A stretch of DNA of 64,000 nt from Dasypus novemcinctus (GCF_030445035.2 NC_080694.1:69083147-69147146), one strand, 5' to 3'. Counted from the stretch's first letter, positions 32,660 through 46,928 are shown. Notes: generated from the letters alone by a model not told the origin. Translations and numbers: made by a program.

Positions 32660-33820
32660 CACCCAGGAAGACTGCAGGAGGTGGTGGCTGCTGGGTATCA
32701 ACAGCATCATCCCACACAGTTGGCAGAGCTAGTTTACATCCCAAGGCCCAACTGAAAACTCAAGGTCCAGTTCCTGATTTCCACACACTTAACTGCTGGA
32801 GGCAGAACACTTGCCAGGGTGAGATGGAGACAGGAACCTGCACAGAGGAACGGGCAGCTCCAGTTAGTGAGGAAAGTCAAGGTGAAAGAGCTCCAGGAGC
32901 AGGCAATTCAGCAGGTGGCGCTCTCTCAGGAGGAGCCTTTGAGCTGGAACTTCAAGGTGAAAAGGATGTGCAGGACCAGGGAAGGGCACGTGGAACTAAG
33001 GTCTGCTCTTGTCTGCTTTTGTAGGACGTCGAAGTCACCCCAACCAGGGAGGCCTGTTCCCCAGCCTCACCTCCAGGGAAGGGGGCATTTCCAAAAAAGG
33101 GGGCTTTCTCCACCTGCCCATGAGGACGACTCCACAGAAAAGCATGGGTCCTCTGATATACATACCATCTCAATCACTCACACAAACACCTAAGCCACTA
33201 AAGGGCTTTGTTCAAGGTTCACATCATTAAAAATTGATTATTTGGTATTGGGGGAACACTTCCCTGCTGGAAGTAATTATAAATAATAATCACGTTTTTA
33301 AACTCGTCCTGGGACATCTATTTAATCTATGAAATGATTAGTACTGAAGCCAGTATCTAACACCATTTAAAATGTAAAATTATAACTGGAACTGTGTTCT
33401 ATAGAATATAATAAATATGGAACCCGAGATGACCAGAGATGCCTTCCATTCCTCTTTCCCACCCAACTCCCCTTTTTCCTCCAGAACTTTCAAATGCTGG
33501 GTGGAAGGGCAGTTTTCAGGGTTTGACAGGTTCTGGAATACAGGTGTTTTCCTTTCTCCATGCTCAAGCATTAGCCGTCTGCCTTGGGAGGGGAAGAGAA
33601 TATTTGCCATGTGCTGTGTGCCCTCCGTGAGTGGAGGGGCTGAACCAGGTACCACTGAGTCAGGAGGCGCCTCTCACCTGCTCATCCAGGAGTCTGGAAA
33701 GGCCTTGGGCCTCCTGGGGAAACAGCCCCAGTGGATGAAGTGCTTGAGAAGGTCACCAGCCAGTGGCTAGCAGGGAACCAACTGAGGGCTTTTTCACTGT
33801 AATGTGTATTTCCTTTTCTT
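32660..33820. other. No clear feature
   Basis: Mixed sequence. Short open frames (such as 33,417-33,770) have no family I recognise. It lies between the TRIM15-like relic and the half-L1. Confidence 0.4.
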
Positions 33821-36239
33821 TTCACTTTTTAAAAAAATTTTATTTTATTTATTCATTTTTAAAAAAATATTACATTAAAAAATATGAGGTCCCCATTCAC
33901 TCCCACTGCCCCCACCCCACCACTCCCTTCACAGTAACACTCTCCTCCATCATCATGACACATCCATTGCATCTCGTGAGTACATCTCTGGGCATCACTG
34001 CACTCCATGGCCTGTGGTCCACACCATAGCCCACACTCTCCCACGTTCCATCCAGTGAGCCATGGGAGGACATACAATGTCCGGCATTGTCCCTGCAGCA
34101 CCACTCAGGACATCTCCAAGTCCTGAAAATGCCTCCACATCTCATCTTTTCCTCCCATTCCCCACACCCAGCAGCCACCATGGCCACTTTTCCCACACCA
34201 ATGCCACATTTTCTCAATTATTAACCACAATAGGTCATGAATAGGATATCATTAAGTCCACTCTAATCCTTACTGTATTTCTCCTTCCTGTGGACCTTGG
34301 CTTGGTTGTGTCCATTCCACATTTATGTCAAGAGGGGGCTTAGATTCCACATGGATACTGGATGCAATCCTCCTGCTTTCAGTTGTAGACACTCTAGGCT
34401 CCATGGTGTGGTGGTTGACATTCTTCAACTCCATGTTAGCTGAGTGGGGTAAGTCCAATAAATCAGAGTGTAGGAGCTGAAGTCTGTTGAGGCTCAGGGC
34501 CTGGCTATCATATTGTCAGTCTAGAGATTCAAATCCCCTAGATATATCTTAAATCCCAGCACCAACTACAATTCCAGAAAAGAAGCATGAAAGTCTTGTG
34601 AAAAGAGACCCCATCTGAGTCCAGCTCCATCACACAGAAACACCAGCTCCAAAGAAGGGCCAACTGACATGGCAGTGAACTCCACCTGCCATGACCATAG
34701 AACCTGTGGGTCTCTTTAGCCCTCAAAAGAACCAATACCTGGGGTTGTATCTACTTTATCTGTCTCTGAGACTCTGCTCAGGTGTGCATAAGGGCAATCC
34801 TTCTGACAACCTCCAGACTCTTTTTTAGAGACTCATAGCCATATAAACTCATTTGTCCTTTCCATTTCCCCCTTACTTTCAGTCAAACAGTATTTTTAAC
34901 TCCTGTTATTGTATGTAGACAGGGATATTCTGCTGGTCTGCATTGAACCTTTAATTCAAGTTCATTTTCTAGTTACATCATCAGCTGGTACTTGATAGTG
35001 ATCCCTCGGTGCCAGGGAGGCTCATCCCTGGGTGTCATGTCCCATGCTGGGGGGAAGGCATTGCATTTACATGCTGAGTTTGGCTTCAAGACTGGCCACA
35101 TTTGAGTAACATGGAGGCTGTTAGGAGGGAACGCTTAGGCAGAGTATTGCTCTAGGCCTTGTTCTTATTTCAGGTGTAGAGGCTCACAAGCATAGTCATT
35201 AGTATCAGGGGCTCACTGTTGGGCCCTCATTCCTTCCTGGTCCTTACTGTTGCACCTGGGGGACTGCCGCTGCTCCCCTAGGGACCACGACAGAGCACCC
35301 CCCAGCTGTTGTTTTTAATTGTTTCCACTATGAGTATATTGAAACATTTCCATGCACCCTGGACACATGCCCTGTATAACTCCCTGTCAACCATATATCA
35401 CCTGTGAATAACATCCCATACCAGTATTCCTCTGCTGCCATTGTTGAACCACTCTGTGATCCAAAACTTTCTGAAAAGTGAAGCCCAATATAATGTCAGG
35501 TTCCCTTACTAGTAAAATGGAATATAGCAGTGAGTTTAAAGGTTAGATATAGAATACATATTGATTTGGAAAAATTCTACTTCCTATCTTTTTCTTTTCT
35601 TTTTTCCTAATTATTGAGCTTCTCTTCACAAGAGCCCTAGATCAAGTAATTCATATATACAATATACAGTACTCCCACACATCCACCATAAAACCTTTTC
35701 CCTTCCACAGCGATAATCTTTTAACTTATTCATATCATATTTACTGAAACTGATGTACAGACTCCGAGACAATAGCTTTCAAACAAGGTGACATCTGTGT
35801 TTACATTGTGGTTTATACTTTAGGCTATACAGTTTTCTAAATTTTTTAGTTATCCTATGTTTTACATTATGGTTTACATTATTAGTCTGTCATCCCCTAT
35901 ATGCTTTTGGTGTAATATTACGTGTTTTATATCCATCCTTGTGTACTCTTGTGAAACAATTCTTTTGCCCTCACATTTACTTTGGTTCCATCTATTCAAT
36001 ATCTATTTCCCCCTCCCCTTGGGGCCCACAGTGCCCAGTCTGAATCTTTGGATTGGTGAGTTTAATCCATTGACACTGAGCATTATTACTTTCAAGGAAT
36101 TATTTATGTTAGCCATATTTTGATTGGACTTGTGTTTGTAATATTTTGTTTGTTTTTTTCCTTCTCTTTTTGTCTTTTTTGTTGGTCTTACACTCTCCTC
36201 CAACTCTGCCTCTCCTGTGTTTTCCTTGCTTCCTGCAGA

Positions 36240-37154
36240 ACTCTCTTTAGTATTTCTTGAAGGGGAGGTTTCTTTTTGGCATCCTCTTTCAATTTCTGTT
36301 TATCCATGAATATTTTGAACTCTCCATCATTTTTGAATGCTAGTTTAGCTGGGTAGAGTATTCTTGGTTTGAAAATTTTTTCTTAAATACCTTGACTATA
36401 TCATACCACTGCCTTCTTGCCTCCATGGTTTCAGATGAGAAATCAGCACTTAATCTTATGGAGCCTCCCTTGTATGTGATGGTTATCTTTTCTTTTGCTG
36501 CTTTTAGAATTTTCTCTTTGTCTTGAGCACTGGATAATTAGACAAGTATATGTCTTGTGGTGGGCCTGTTGTGGTTTATGATGTTTGGTGTGCGTTGTGC
36601 TTCCTGGACATGTGCATCCATTTCTTTCAGTAGATTTGGGAAGTTTTCAGCCATTATTTCCTGCAACACCCGTTCTGTCCCCTTTCCCTTCTCTTCTCTT
36701 TCTGGGATGCCTATAATACATATGTTTGTGCATTTTGCATTGTCATTCAGGTCCCTACGTCCTAGCTGGATTTTTTCTTTTTATCGATCAATTCTACTAT
36801 CTGTTTGATTCCAGATATACTGTCTTCCACATCACTAATTCTCTCCTCTGCCTCTTCTAATCTCCTGCTATTTTCTGAGAGTGTATTTTTGATTTCTTGA
36901 ACTGTGGTGTTCATTCCCATCATATCTGTTATCTGTTTGTGTATGTTTGCAATTTCCTCTCCAAGTGTTTTCTTCATATAGTAAATCTCTTCCTTTACTT
37001 CATTAAGTTGGTCTCTAATATATGTTTTGAGAACTTTAATTACTTGTTCAATGTTCTGCTCCCCTTCCTGGTTTTTAGTTTGTTCATTGGATTCAGCCAT
37101 GTTTTCCTGATTCTTGGTTTGGTTTGTAGTTTTTTGTTGCTGTCTCGTCATCAT
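36240..37154 (-). pseudogene. L1 ORF1 of the half-L1, frameshifted
   Basis: Opens MMTRQQQKTTNQTKNQENMA and keeps the coiled coil (EIKNTLSENSRRLEEAEERI). The frame is lost near 36,775 by a short deletion in the A-rich stretch before the conserved IQLG region. Later pieces (IRLSADFSSETMEARRQWYD) are readable in other frames. Close to the intact ORF1 at 21.7 kb but clearly diverged. Confidence 0.8.
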
Positions 37155-38284
37155 TTTATCTTGACGAGTTTAATCAGTTCCTTAGCTTGTCTAGTCTTGG
37201 GGATTAATTAGTTGTTGTTCTTGCCTAAGTGTTATGTCTTCTCTTTGTCACTTTGTTCTTCATACTCTAATTTCTTGTTGCTGGCTAAGTTCACTTTGAA
37301 GGAAAATATTAGGGCCAGAGATAGGCAATTGTGTAAAAAAGGAAAATGTGTAAAGTAGTATTGGTAATAAATGTTACCAGAGCAACAATATGAGATCTGG
37401 GAGGATGGGTTTTAGACTCATGTAAGTTGTGTAGAGTTATAGCAGTAAGAAGAGTACCTATAATGAGATAGTCAACTGAATATGGGGAGGAATATAGTGT
37501 GAATTAAAAAGCCAGTGTTTTCATGAGAGAGGGAAAGAGAAAAGAAAGACAATAATATCACGAGTGGATAAAAGATGGAAAACAGAACAAAGGTATTAGA
37601 AATTAAAAGTTAGACAATTTGGGGACCAAAGTAAGGGAGGTGGAATGTAAGAAAGACAGTAGATGATGGGGGATAGCAAGATGTGGGGGAAAGAGGATAG
37701 TGTAGGTGGCCAAAATCAATTCACACAGAAACGAGGAAATGGAGGATGAGGAAACACAGCAAATGTGAGGCGCTCCCTGCAACACCTATTGTATAAATAA
37801 AATAAAATAAAATAAGAAGAAAAAGAGAGTAAAGAAAAAAAGAGAAGAAAAAAAAGGGGGGTGGGCAAAGAAAAGGGAGGGAAACAAGCAAGAAAAAGAA
37901 AAGAAAAAAAAACCCTAAAAAAACAAAAAAGGCCTTTGGCGGGTACAATGGGAGAAAAGACCCAGAGATAATGCAATATTAGCAACCAAGACAATAAAAA
38001 AAAAAAAAAAAGAAAAAAGAGAAAAAGAAAAAAACCCACAAACGCCGAGGGCTAGGACAATCAAGGACCTCAGATGGACCTCAGGGCATGGTAGATTCAG
38101 GGATGGAAAGTCTGTGATATTGCAGACTCAAGAGGTGTGAGTCTCTGGAGTGTGGGCCACCAGGGTTTAGGGGACAAAGACCTGGGAACCGTGCATCTGG
38201 TTAACAGGGAGCCTGGGAGCACCACAGTGCAACACAGACTTCAGGGATCCCCACAGCTGGGCACCAGCCCTAGGGGGAGGGGTC

Positions 38285-39060
38285 ACACCTGCAAACTCTG
38301 ACCTCTGTGTCAGAAACCCAAAATGCTGCCTCTCACAAGAGTCTCTTCTGTTACTGTCTCACCAAATCTACTTCCAGACACCTCCCTGCAAGCCCCTGAA
38401 ACAACCTGCTGGGGACGCTGCTCTACTACAAAGAGTTCAGGGATCGCTGCAGATGGGCTGCAGCCCTGGGGGAGGGGCTCTAGCGAGAAGCTCTGACCTC
38501 TGTGTCAGAAACCCAAAATTCCACGTCTTGCAAAAATCTCCTCCGTCACTGTCTCACCAAATCGACTTCCAGACATCTCCCACCCTGCAAGCCCCCAAAA
38601 CACCTGCTGGGGCCAGCTGTACTACAAACTGTTCAGGGACCACCGCAGATGGGCCGCCAGCCCTAAGGGGAGGGGCTCTAGCCAGAAGCTCTGATCTCCA
38701 TGTCAAGAAAACCAAAATTCCACGTCTCGTAAGAATCTCCTCCGTCACTGTCTCACCAAATTGACTTCCAGACACCTCCCAGCCTGCAAGCCCCTGAAGT
38801 AGCCCGCTCAGGGCTTGTGAGCTCCACAGTACAGCAAAGCCTCCAGGAATTGCTGCCACCAGGCCACCAGACCCAGGGGGAAGCGTCCAGCATGCAATCC
38901 CGATCTCCGTGAAAGAGACCCAAAATTCTACCTTTTACAAGAATCTTCTCTGCCACTGTCCCACTAAATAGACGTCCAGACACCTCCTGCCCTGCAAACA
39001 CCTGAAACAGTCCGGTCCAGCAGGATTCCAACCCTACTCAGCCACTTCTTTGCAGGAGAG
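38285..39060 (-). repeat. Tandem ~200-bp monomers in the half-L1 5' UTR
   Basis: Four units share (plus strand) CTCTGACCTCTGTGTCAGAA, AATCTCCTCCGTCACTGTCT, CACCAAATCGACTTCCAGAC and CCTGCAAGCCCC. The anchor CTCTGACCTC or its variant falls at 38,296, 38,491, 38,689 and about 38,897, so the period is 195-208 bp. The other two L1 5' UTRs here have a single copy of this module. Monomeric promoters are known in mouse L1. Confidence 0.8.
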
Positions 39061-39104
39061 ATTATAAGGTGCACTCACTCAGATGCCATCTTTCCCTGCC
39101 TCCT

Positions 39105-39415
39105 CCTGCTTCTGTTGTTGTCAGCAGCACAGGAATCTCTTTGTTGTGTCATCTTTCTGTGTCAGCTCTCCATGTGTGTGGTGCCATTCCTGGGCAAGGT
39201 GTACTTCCTTTCATGCTGGGTGACTCTCCTTATGGGGTGCACTCCTTGCACATGGGGCTCCCCTATATGGGGACACCCCTGAGTGACACAGCATTCCTTG
39301 TGTGCATCAGCACTGCTCATGTACCAGCTCCACATGGGTCAAGGAGGCCCGGAGTTTGAACCGAAGACCTCTCAAGTGGTAGACAGATGCCCTAATCACT
39401 GGGCCAAGTCCTCTT
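39105..39415 (-). mobile_element. DAS-SINE, 3'-truncated, antisense
   Basis: The complement of the SINE head is at 39,390-39,415 (GGCCAAGTCCTCTTCC) and its body runs left to CTGCTTCTGTTGTTGTCAGC, where it abuts the 5' end of the half-L1. The A-tail is missing, so this SINE was probably cut by, or joined to, the half-L1. Confidence 0.8.
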
Positions 39416-42400
39416 CCCTGTTTTTGCTTTCTTGACAAACTGCTTTGAGGTGCAAAAGGATTTAATTTAGAAGAGGTCCCATTTATCTATTTGTCCTTTT
39501 GTTGCTCATGCTTTGTGTGTGAAGTGCATGAAGCCATTTCCTATACAAGGTCCTGTAGATGCTTCCCTTCATTGTTTTCCAAGGTCTTTATGGTCTTAGC
39601 TCTTACATTTAGGTCTTTGATCCAACTTGAGTTGATTTTTGTATAAGGTGTGGGATGGTAATCTTCTTTCATTCTCTTGCATATGGATATCCAGTTCTCC
39701 AAGCACCATTTGTTAAAGAGGTCATTCTTTCCCAGTTGAGTGGGCTTGGTGGACTTGTCAAATATTAGATGACTATATATGTGAGAATCTATTTCAGAAC
39801 TCTCAATTTGGTTCAGTAGCTCATTATGTCTATTCTTGTGCCAATATTATGCTGTTTTGACCACTGTAGCTTCGTAGTATATTTTAAAGTCAGGTAGTAT
39901 GACTCCTCCAACTTAATTTTTCCTTTTCAAAATGTATTTGTCTATTTGGGCTTGGTTACTTTCCAAATAAATTTCATAGTTAGTTTTTTCTAGTTCAGTT
40001 AAAAATGCTGGGTTAATTTTTAATTGGGGTTGCATTAAATCTATACATCAGTTTTGGCAGGATAGACATCTTAATGATATTCAGTCTTCCTATCCAGGAA
40101 CAGGGAATATTCTTCCATTTATTTAAGTCTTCTTTGATTTCCTTGAACAGGATTGTGTAATTTTCTGTGAATAAGTCTTTTACATCTTTAGTTAAATTTA
40201 TTCCTATGTACTTGATTTTTTAATTTACTATTGTAAGTGGTATTTGTTTCCTGATTTTCCCCTCAGATTGCTCATAATTGGTGTACAGAAATGCTACTGA
40301 TGTTTGCCCATCGATCTTACAACCTATAAATTTATGGAACTCATTTATAAGTTCTAAAGACTTTGTTGTAGATTTCTCAGGGCTTTCTATGTATAGGATC
40401 ATGTCGTCTGCACATAGTGAAATTTTGACTTCTTCCTTTCCAGTTCGGATGCATTTTATATCTGGTTCTTGCCTCAGTGCTCAAGCAAGTACTTCTCCCA
40501 TGATGTTAAATAGGAGGCATGGTAGTGGGCATCCTTGTGTTGTTCCTAATCTTAGAGGGAAAGATTTTAGGCTTTCACATTTAAAATGATGTTAGCTGTG
40601 GGTTTTATCCTTTTCTGAAAGTTTCCTTCTATTCCTTTATTTTGCAGTGTTTTTATCTAGAAAGTGTGCTGTCAGATCCTTTTTCTGCATGTATAGGCAT
40701 GATCATGTGATTTTTCCCTTTGATCTGTTTATGTGGTGTATTACATGGATTGATTTTCTTATGGTGAACCATCCTTGCATACCAAAGATGAAACCCACTT
40801 GATCATGGTGTATATCATTTGACGTGTTGTTGAATACAATTTTCTTGTGGATTTTACCATCTAGGATGATTAGAGAGTTTGATCTGTAATTTTATTTTCT
40901 TGTGTGTCTTTGTTTTTCTTTGGTATTAAGGTAATGTTGGCATCATAGAATGAGTTACCCAATGTTCCTTCCATTTTAATTTTTTGGAAGAATTTAAGCA
41001 AGATTGGTGTTAGTTCTTTCTGGAATGTTTTGTAGAATTCACCTGTGAAGCCATCTGGCTGGGGGCTCTTCTTAGTTGGAGGTTTTTAATGGTTGAAAAT
41101 ATGTTGACAAAACTCTTTAAAAAATACAATAAGGAAGGGTTACTTGTTGAAGGTGTTTGATGTGGGGCATCCGGCACAGGGTGCATCTGGGCCAGGCTTC
41201 TAGGGAGTGTATGAGTGTTCATCTTGTCTTAGTGTGTTACACCATTGGCTGGAGACCCATACAATGTGTGGGAAGGTGTACCCCCATCTTGGGGAGGCCT
41301 GATGTTCTCAAATAGAGGGAAGAGTGTCTCTTGAGAGCATTGGTGGCTTCCAATTGTGGAGGACAGTTTAGTGTGTCAAGCCCTCAGCACTGTTGCAAGT
41401 ATCTATGAATCTCGTCCTTCAAGCAGTGAAGCTTGGTTGTCTCTGTGGGCCCTGAGGGGAGGGGGAGAAAGGCACAGAATAGATGAAAGAGGGGGAAACT
41501 GGGGGGGCAATGGAAGTGCTCTACAAGATCATGAAATGATGGATATAGGCCACGTTAAACTTCACCCAAAATTCATAAAAGTGTATAGTCTAAAATGTAA
41601 ACCAAAATGTGACTAAAAATTTTAAAAAGTGTGCAGTCTGAAATATAAACCATAATGGAAACCAAAATGGAAACATGATAACTATGTTTCAATATCTATA
41701 CATTAGCATTAGCAAAATTACCATCCACATGTAAAAAGATCATTGCTGGAAAGGGGTAAAATGGTTGGATGTTGGGCATCTGGGAGACCCCATATTGTAT
41801 ATGTGACTTACTGTGATCTAAAGCATTTTTGAAGACAAAATTAAAAATTAAGAGAAAAGGATGTAGTAGACACAGATGAAGGAATGGTAGAGATTGCCTT
41901 GCCACGGTACATACAGGGCAATGACTATCAAGGTGATGAAAGGAAAAATGTCCAAAACAAGTTTTAACATATTTTTCATTTTTAATACCCCAATTTAGTT
42001 TTTACTTTATTTTAGTTTTTCTAAATTAAAGTGTATTCTATTTACAATCTTTAAATCTATGATTACTATTTCATAGTATTTTGGCAATATATTAGCCTTT
42101 ATTTTTGAACAATTTTTGGACCACAGATGGGTTCAACTATGGCAGTGGTGGGGCACTGGTTTAGGGTGTCATTGATGGGGATGCATGTCTGGGAAGGAGT
42201 TCTCCAGGGCATATATAGAGGGTATATAAAAATGTTCAGATATTTGTTGGGTATTGTCATAGTAAGTAGAGTTACACATGACAAGTGTGGGAGTTCCTAG
42301 CCAGAGGATGGAACAGCAACAATCCCCCAAGTGTAAGGGCAGAGACCAGGGAAGAAGGATGGTCCAGTGATGGGCCTTTGATACTGTGACTATGCTTATG

Positions 42401-43690
42401 AGCCAGGGTGTTTGAAGTTCCAACTAGGCCTAGAGCTGCAGGATGCCCAAGAGTCACTTCCTGAGAATCACCATGTTGCTCAAATGTGGCCATTCTCTAA
42501 CCCAAACTCAGCATGTAAATGCATTACATTTTCCCCAGTGAGGTACATGACTCCCAAGGATGAGCCTACCTGGTGCCGAGGGATTAATACCAATGACCAG
42601 CTGGTGATGCAACTAGAAAATGATTTTGAATAAAAGGAGGAAATGGTAAAGAAAAATGAGTTTATATGGCTAAGAGTCTTCAAAATGAGTCAGGAGGTCA
42701 TCAGAGGGGTCACACTTATGCACATCTAAGCAGAATCCCAGAGACAGCCAAAGTAGATACAACCCCAGGTACTGGTGCTCCTGAGGGCTACAGAGACACA
42801 CAGATTTTAATTGTCATGGCAGATAAGTCTGGAATTCAGAACCTTGCAAGTGGGCCCTCCTTGGGAATTTGTACTCTTGAGTGTGATAGAGTTGGATTCA
42901 GATGTGACCTTTCTACACATGCCTCTTCTGTCATGTTTACTGAACCCGGGTTGATGCTGGGGCTGGTGTACATTCAGGGGACTTGAATCTCTGGACTGGC
43001 CATGTGCCACTTGGGCCCTGACTCTCAGCAGAGTTGCTACACCACTCTCAGGTCCATTGGACTTACCCAGGTCAGTTAACAGGGAGGTGAAGATGGTCAA
43101 CCACCACACCAGGGAACTGACAGTGTCTACAGCTGCAAGCTGGAGAATTGCATCCTTCAGCCATGTGGGATCTATGCCCCTCTTGATTTAAAGATGGAGT
43201 AGACATCATCATCTCTGGGTCCACAGGATGAAAGAATAAAATATGCATTAGAGTGTACTTACTGGTTTTCAAAAAGAGATATTGTGACTCTAGCACTGGA
43301 AGAAATTGTATCATCGATGTGGAGACAGTGGCCATGGGAGTTGCTGAGGACAGGGTGGGAAAGAAGTGGTGTGATGTAGGGGCATTTTCAGAAATTGGAG
43401 TTGTCCTGAATGATATTGTAGGGACAGATGCAGGACATTATATATCCTGCCATAACTCACTGAATATACTGAGGGAGAGTGTAAGCTACAATGTAAACTA
43501 TAATCCATGTGGTGCAGCAGTGTTCCAAAATGTATTTACCAAATGCAATGAATGAGCCACAATGATGAAAGAGGTTGTTGATGTGGGAGGAGTGGGGGTG
43601 TGTGTGTGGGTTATAAGGGAACCTCATATTTTTTAATGTAACATTTTTTGTAAACTATGTATTTTTAAAGAAAAGAAAATTAAATAATAA
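39416..43690 (+). mobile_element. 5'-inverted L1 (twin-priming form)
   Basis: 39,416-41,100 is L1 ORF2 in antisense. It runs from the equivalent of about 25,815 in the complete element at the left, through LYIESPEKSTTKSLELINEF (minus, about 40,390), to the KKSPGPDGF-equivalent region at about 41,070. From 41,105 the sequence switches to sense 3' UTR and continues to the 3' end near 43,690 (TTTTTTAATGTAACATTTTTTG). Inverted 5' part, then sense 3' part, with about 1 kb lost at the junction, is the signature of twin priming during L1 insertion. Two separate L1 insertions are the alternative. Confidence 0.7.
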
Positions 43691-43694
43691 TTTA

Positions 43695-43852
43695 AAATCT
43701 TTTTGAAAGATTTATTTATTTCTAGTTCCCCCCCCCCATTGTTTATGCTAGCTGAGTGCTTGCCATCCTTTTAGGAGGCACAGCGAACTGAACCTGGGAC
43801 CATTTATGTGGGAGGGAGTTGCCAAATCCCTTGGGCCACATCCACTTTCTTC
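43695..43852 (-). mobile_element. DAS-related SINE fragment, antisense
   Basis: The plus strand shows AAAGATTTATTTATTTCTAG, a C10 run, then GAACTGAACCTGGGACC and TTGGGCCACATCCACTTTC, the complement of a short SINE with its A and B boxes. It separates the L1 3' end from the GTF2I pseudogene. Confidence 0.7.
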
Positions 43853-43854
43853 TG

Positions 43855-45385
<1,531 letters not shown>

Positions 45386-45835
45386 CCAGAGAGCAGCCCT
45401 CTCCAGGCAGCACTGGGGCTGGGGGTGGGGACCTGGGGGAGATGAAGAGAAGAGACGGGGAGTGAGCAAGAGATGAGGGGGAGGGCCCGTGCATCTGGGC
45501 AGCTCCTGTCACCACCACATGGCCATGGCAGGGCCTCTCAGTGCCTTGACCTGGTCATAGGAATGGAGGCAGCGGCTGGGCAGGATAACCAATAGCTCCT
45601 GCTGAAGAATGCCTGTGGGAATGGGGGCAAGCAGTGGCCCCTTTTCTCTGCTCCCTACTTCCCCATGTTTTTGATGTAACAGTTGTAATCTAAAGCTGCT
45701 TTTTAAAAAAAATGTTTCTTAGCCTTCTATTCTTTTGCATCCTTCTTTTCCTGACCAGTGCATCCTGTTTCATGGCTGAGCATCCAGTAGGTTACAGACC
45801 TCTCTTGGCTCTCTTTTTCAAATGTATCTTAGGTA
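45386..45835. other. No recognised feature
   Basis: GC-richer sequence to about 45,620 (it could include pseudogene 5' UTR), then AT-rich. No exon is recognised. Confidence 0.4.
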
Positions 45836-46650
45836 GTCATACACTTTTTGCTTCCATGTAAACTTTAGAATTAGTTTGTCAATTAAAAAAAAAATCCTGC
45901 TGTAGATAACTGAAGTTATATCGACACAGGTTCATATTTTATTAGATTTGGAGAAAATAGATATTATTTTATCTAATAAGCATGTTGCTTCTCCCCATAT
46001 ATTAGATCTAGTTTGATAACTTTTAGTAGGATTTTGAAACATTCTCCATAGAAAACTTGGCAATACATAGCAGTACACATATCACACAGTAATTCTCCCA
46101 CTAGAGAAATACTCATGCATGTGTATAAGGAGATAAATTCAAAATTGTTCAGTACTACAGCACAGTTTAAATTATGGAATGGACAATAAATTACATTCTA
46201 TTCATAAAGTACACCAACATACAGTAGTTTAAATGAATGAACCACAGCTACATGTCTCTGCATGGATACATTTCAAAACACAGCATTGAACAACCAAAAA
46301 TGCAAGTTAGGCATATGGATAGCTCTTACTGTAAAAGTTTGAAAACATGCAAAACAATGCTACATATTATTCATGGGAAATATTTAGGTACTAATAGCAT
46401 AAAAACAAGCCATTGAAGTTACATTGGGTAGGGAAGGTAGGACGGATATGGGTTGGAAAGGCATAACTGCAATGCTTTATCTCCTAGGGAAAAACTAAAT
46501 CCCATTAGTCAAAAGATATGGATTGAATGTGCTTGGGTGTTGGATACATGGTTATTCATTAGGTTCCTTAGAGCACTTGTTTTAGGTCTAAAATATTTTA
46601 TAAGTAAAAACCCAAAATGAGTTCTTCATAAACCTTAGAAAATGCTAATA
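45836..46650. mobile_element. Decayed L1 relics
   Basis: 45,836-46,015 reads like antisense old L1 ORF2 (GAATTAGTTTGTCAATT, AAAATCCTGCTGTAG). 46,030-46,480 reads like a sense L1 C-terminal region (AATGAATGAACCACAGCTAC, CATGGATACATTTCAAAACA, AAACATGCAAAACAATGC). Weak similarity only. Confidence 0.45.
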
Positions 46651-46659
46651 AATGACATT

Positions 46660-46928
46660 AAAAGACAAAAAGAAAACGTAAGAGCTTCCCATTATCTCCA
46701 CTCCCCACATCTCCACACCTCCCACATGGACAACTTCTTTCATTAATGTGGTGCATTCATTGCGTTTGATGAATACCTTTTGTAACCCTGCTGTACCACA
46801 TGGATTATAGTTTGTGTTGTAGTTTACACTATATCCCAGTCCATTCAGTGGGTTATGGCAGGATATATAATGCCCCCATCTGTCCCTGTAATACATTGAG
46901 TACAACTCCAAGTCTATTGTTTATATCA
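46660..46928 (-). mobile_element. L1 3'-UTR fragment, antisense
   Basis: The complement of the distal L1 3' UTR: CCCACATGGACAACTTCTTTC, TTTGATGAATACCTTTTG, TGGGTTATGGCAGGATATATA. It matches 43,390-43,660 and 59,780-60,060. 5'-truncated at about 270 bp. Confidence 0.8.

Larger units (their letters stand above)
33830..39103 (-). mobile_element. Half-L1 (L1 lacking nearly all of ORF2)
   Basis: On the minus strand: 5' UTR 39,103-37,155, ORF1 37,154-about 36,240 (broken), inter-ORF spacer, first 27 codons of ORF2 (36,116-36,036), then an abrupt join at 36,034/36,033 into 3' UTR, which runs to the A-tail end near 33,830. Against the complete L1, the join removes the equivalent of 22,809-27,161, about 4.35 kb. 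What remains is the plan known as HAL1 (half-L1) in other mammals: ORF1 plus both UTRs, mobilised in trans. Neither edge of the missing part is GT or AG, so simple splicing is not indicated. No target duplication is clear. Confidence 0.8.

Noticed and set aside
32641-33024. A 127-codon open frame as a possible gene
   Set aside because: No family recognised, it starts inside the minisatellite and has no promoter or splice context; at most it hides a decayed TRIM exon.
36034-36116. Half-L1 join as a spliced L1 RNA copy
   Set aside because: Relative to the complete L1 the removed part starts AC and ends GT on the sense strand, so canonical GT-AG splicing does not explain it, unless the source element had different bases there.
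37716-38039. Phe/Leu-rich membrane protein frame on the minus strand
   Set aside because: It comes from an A-rich low-complexity stretch in the half-L1 5' UTR, read as TTT/CTT codons.
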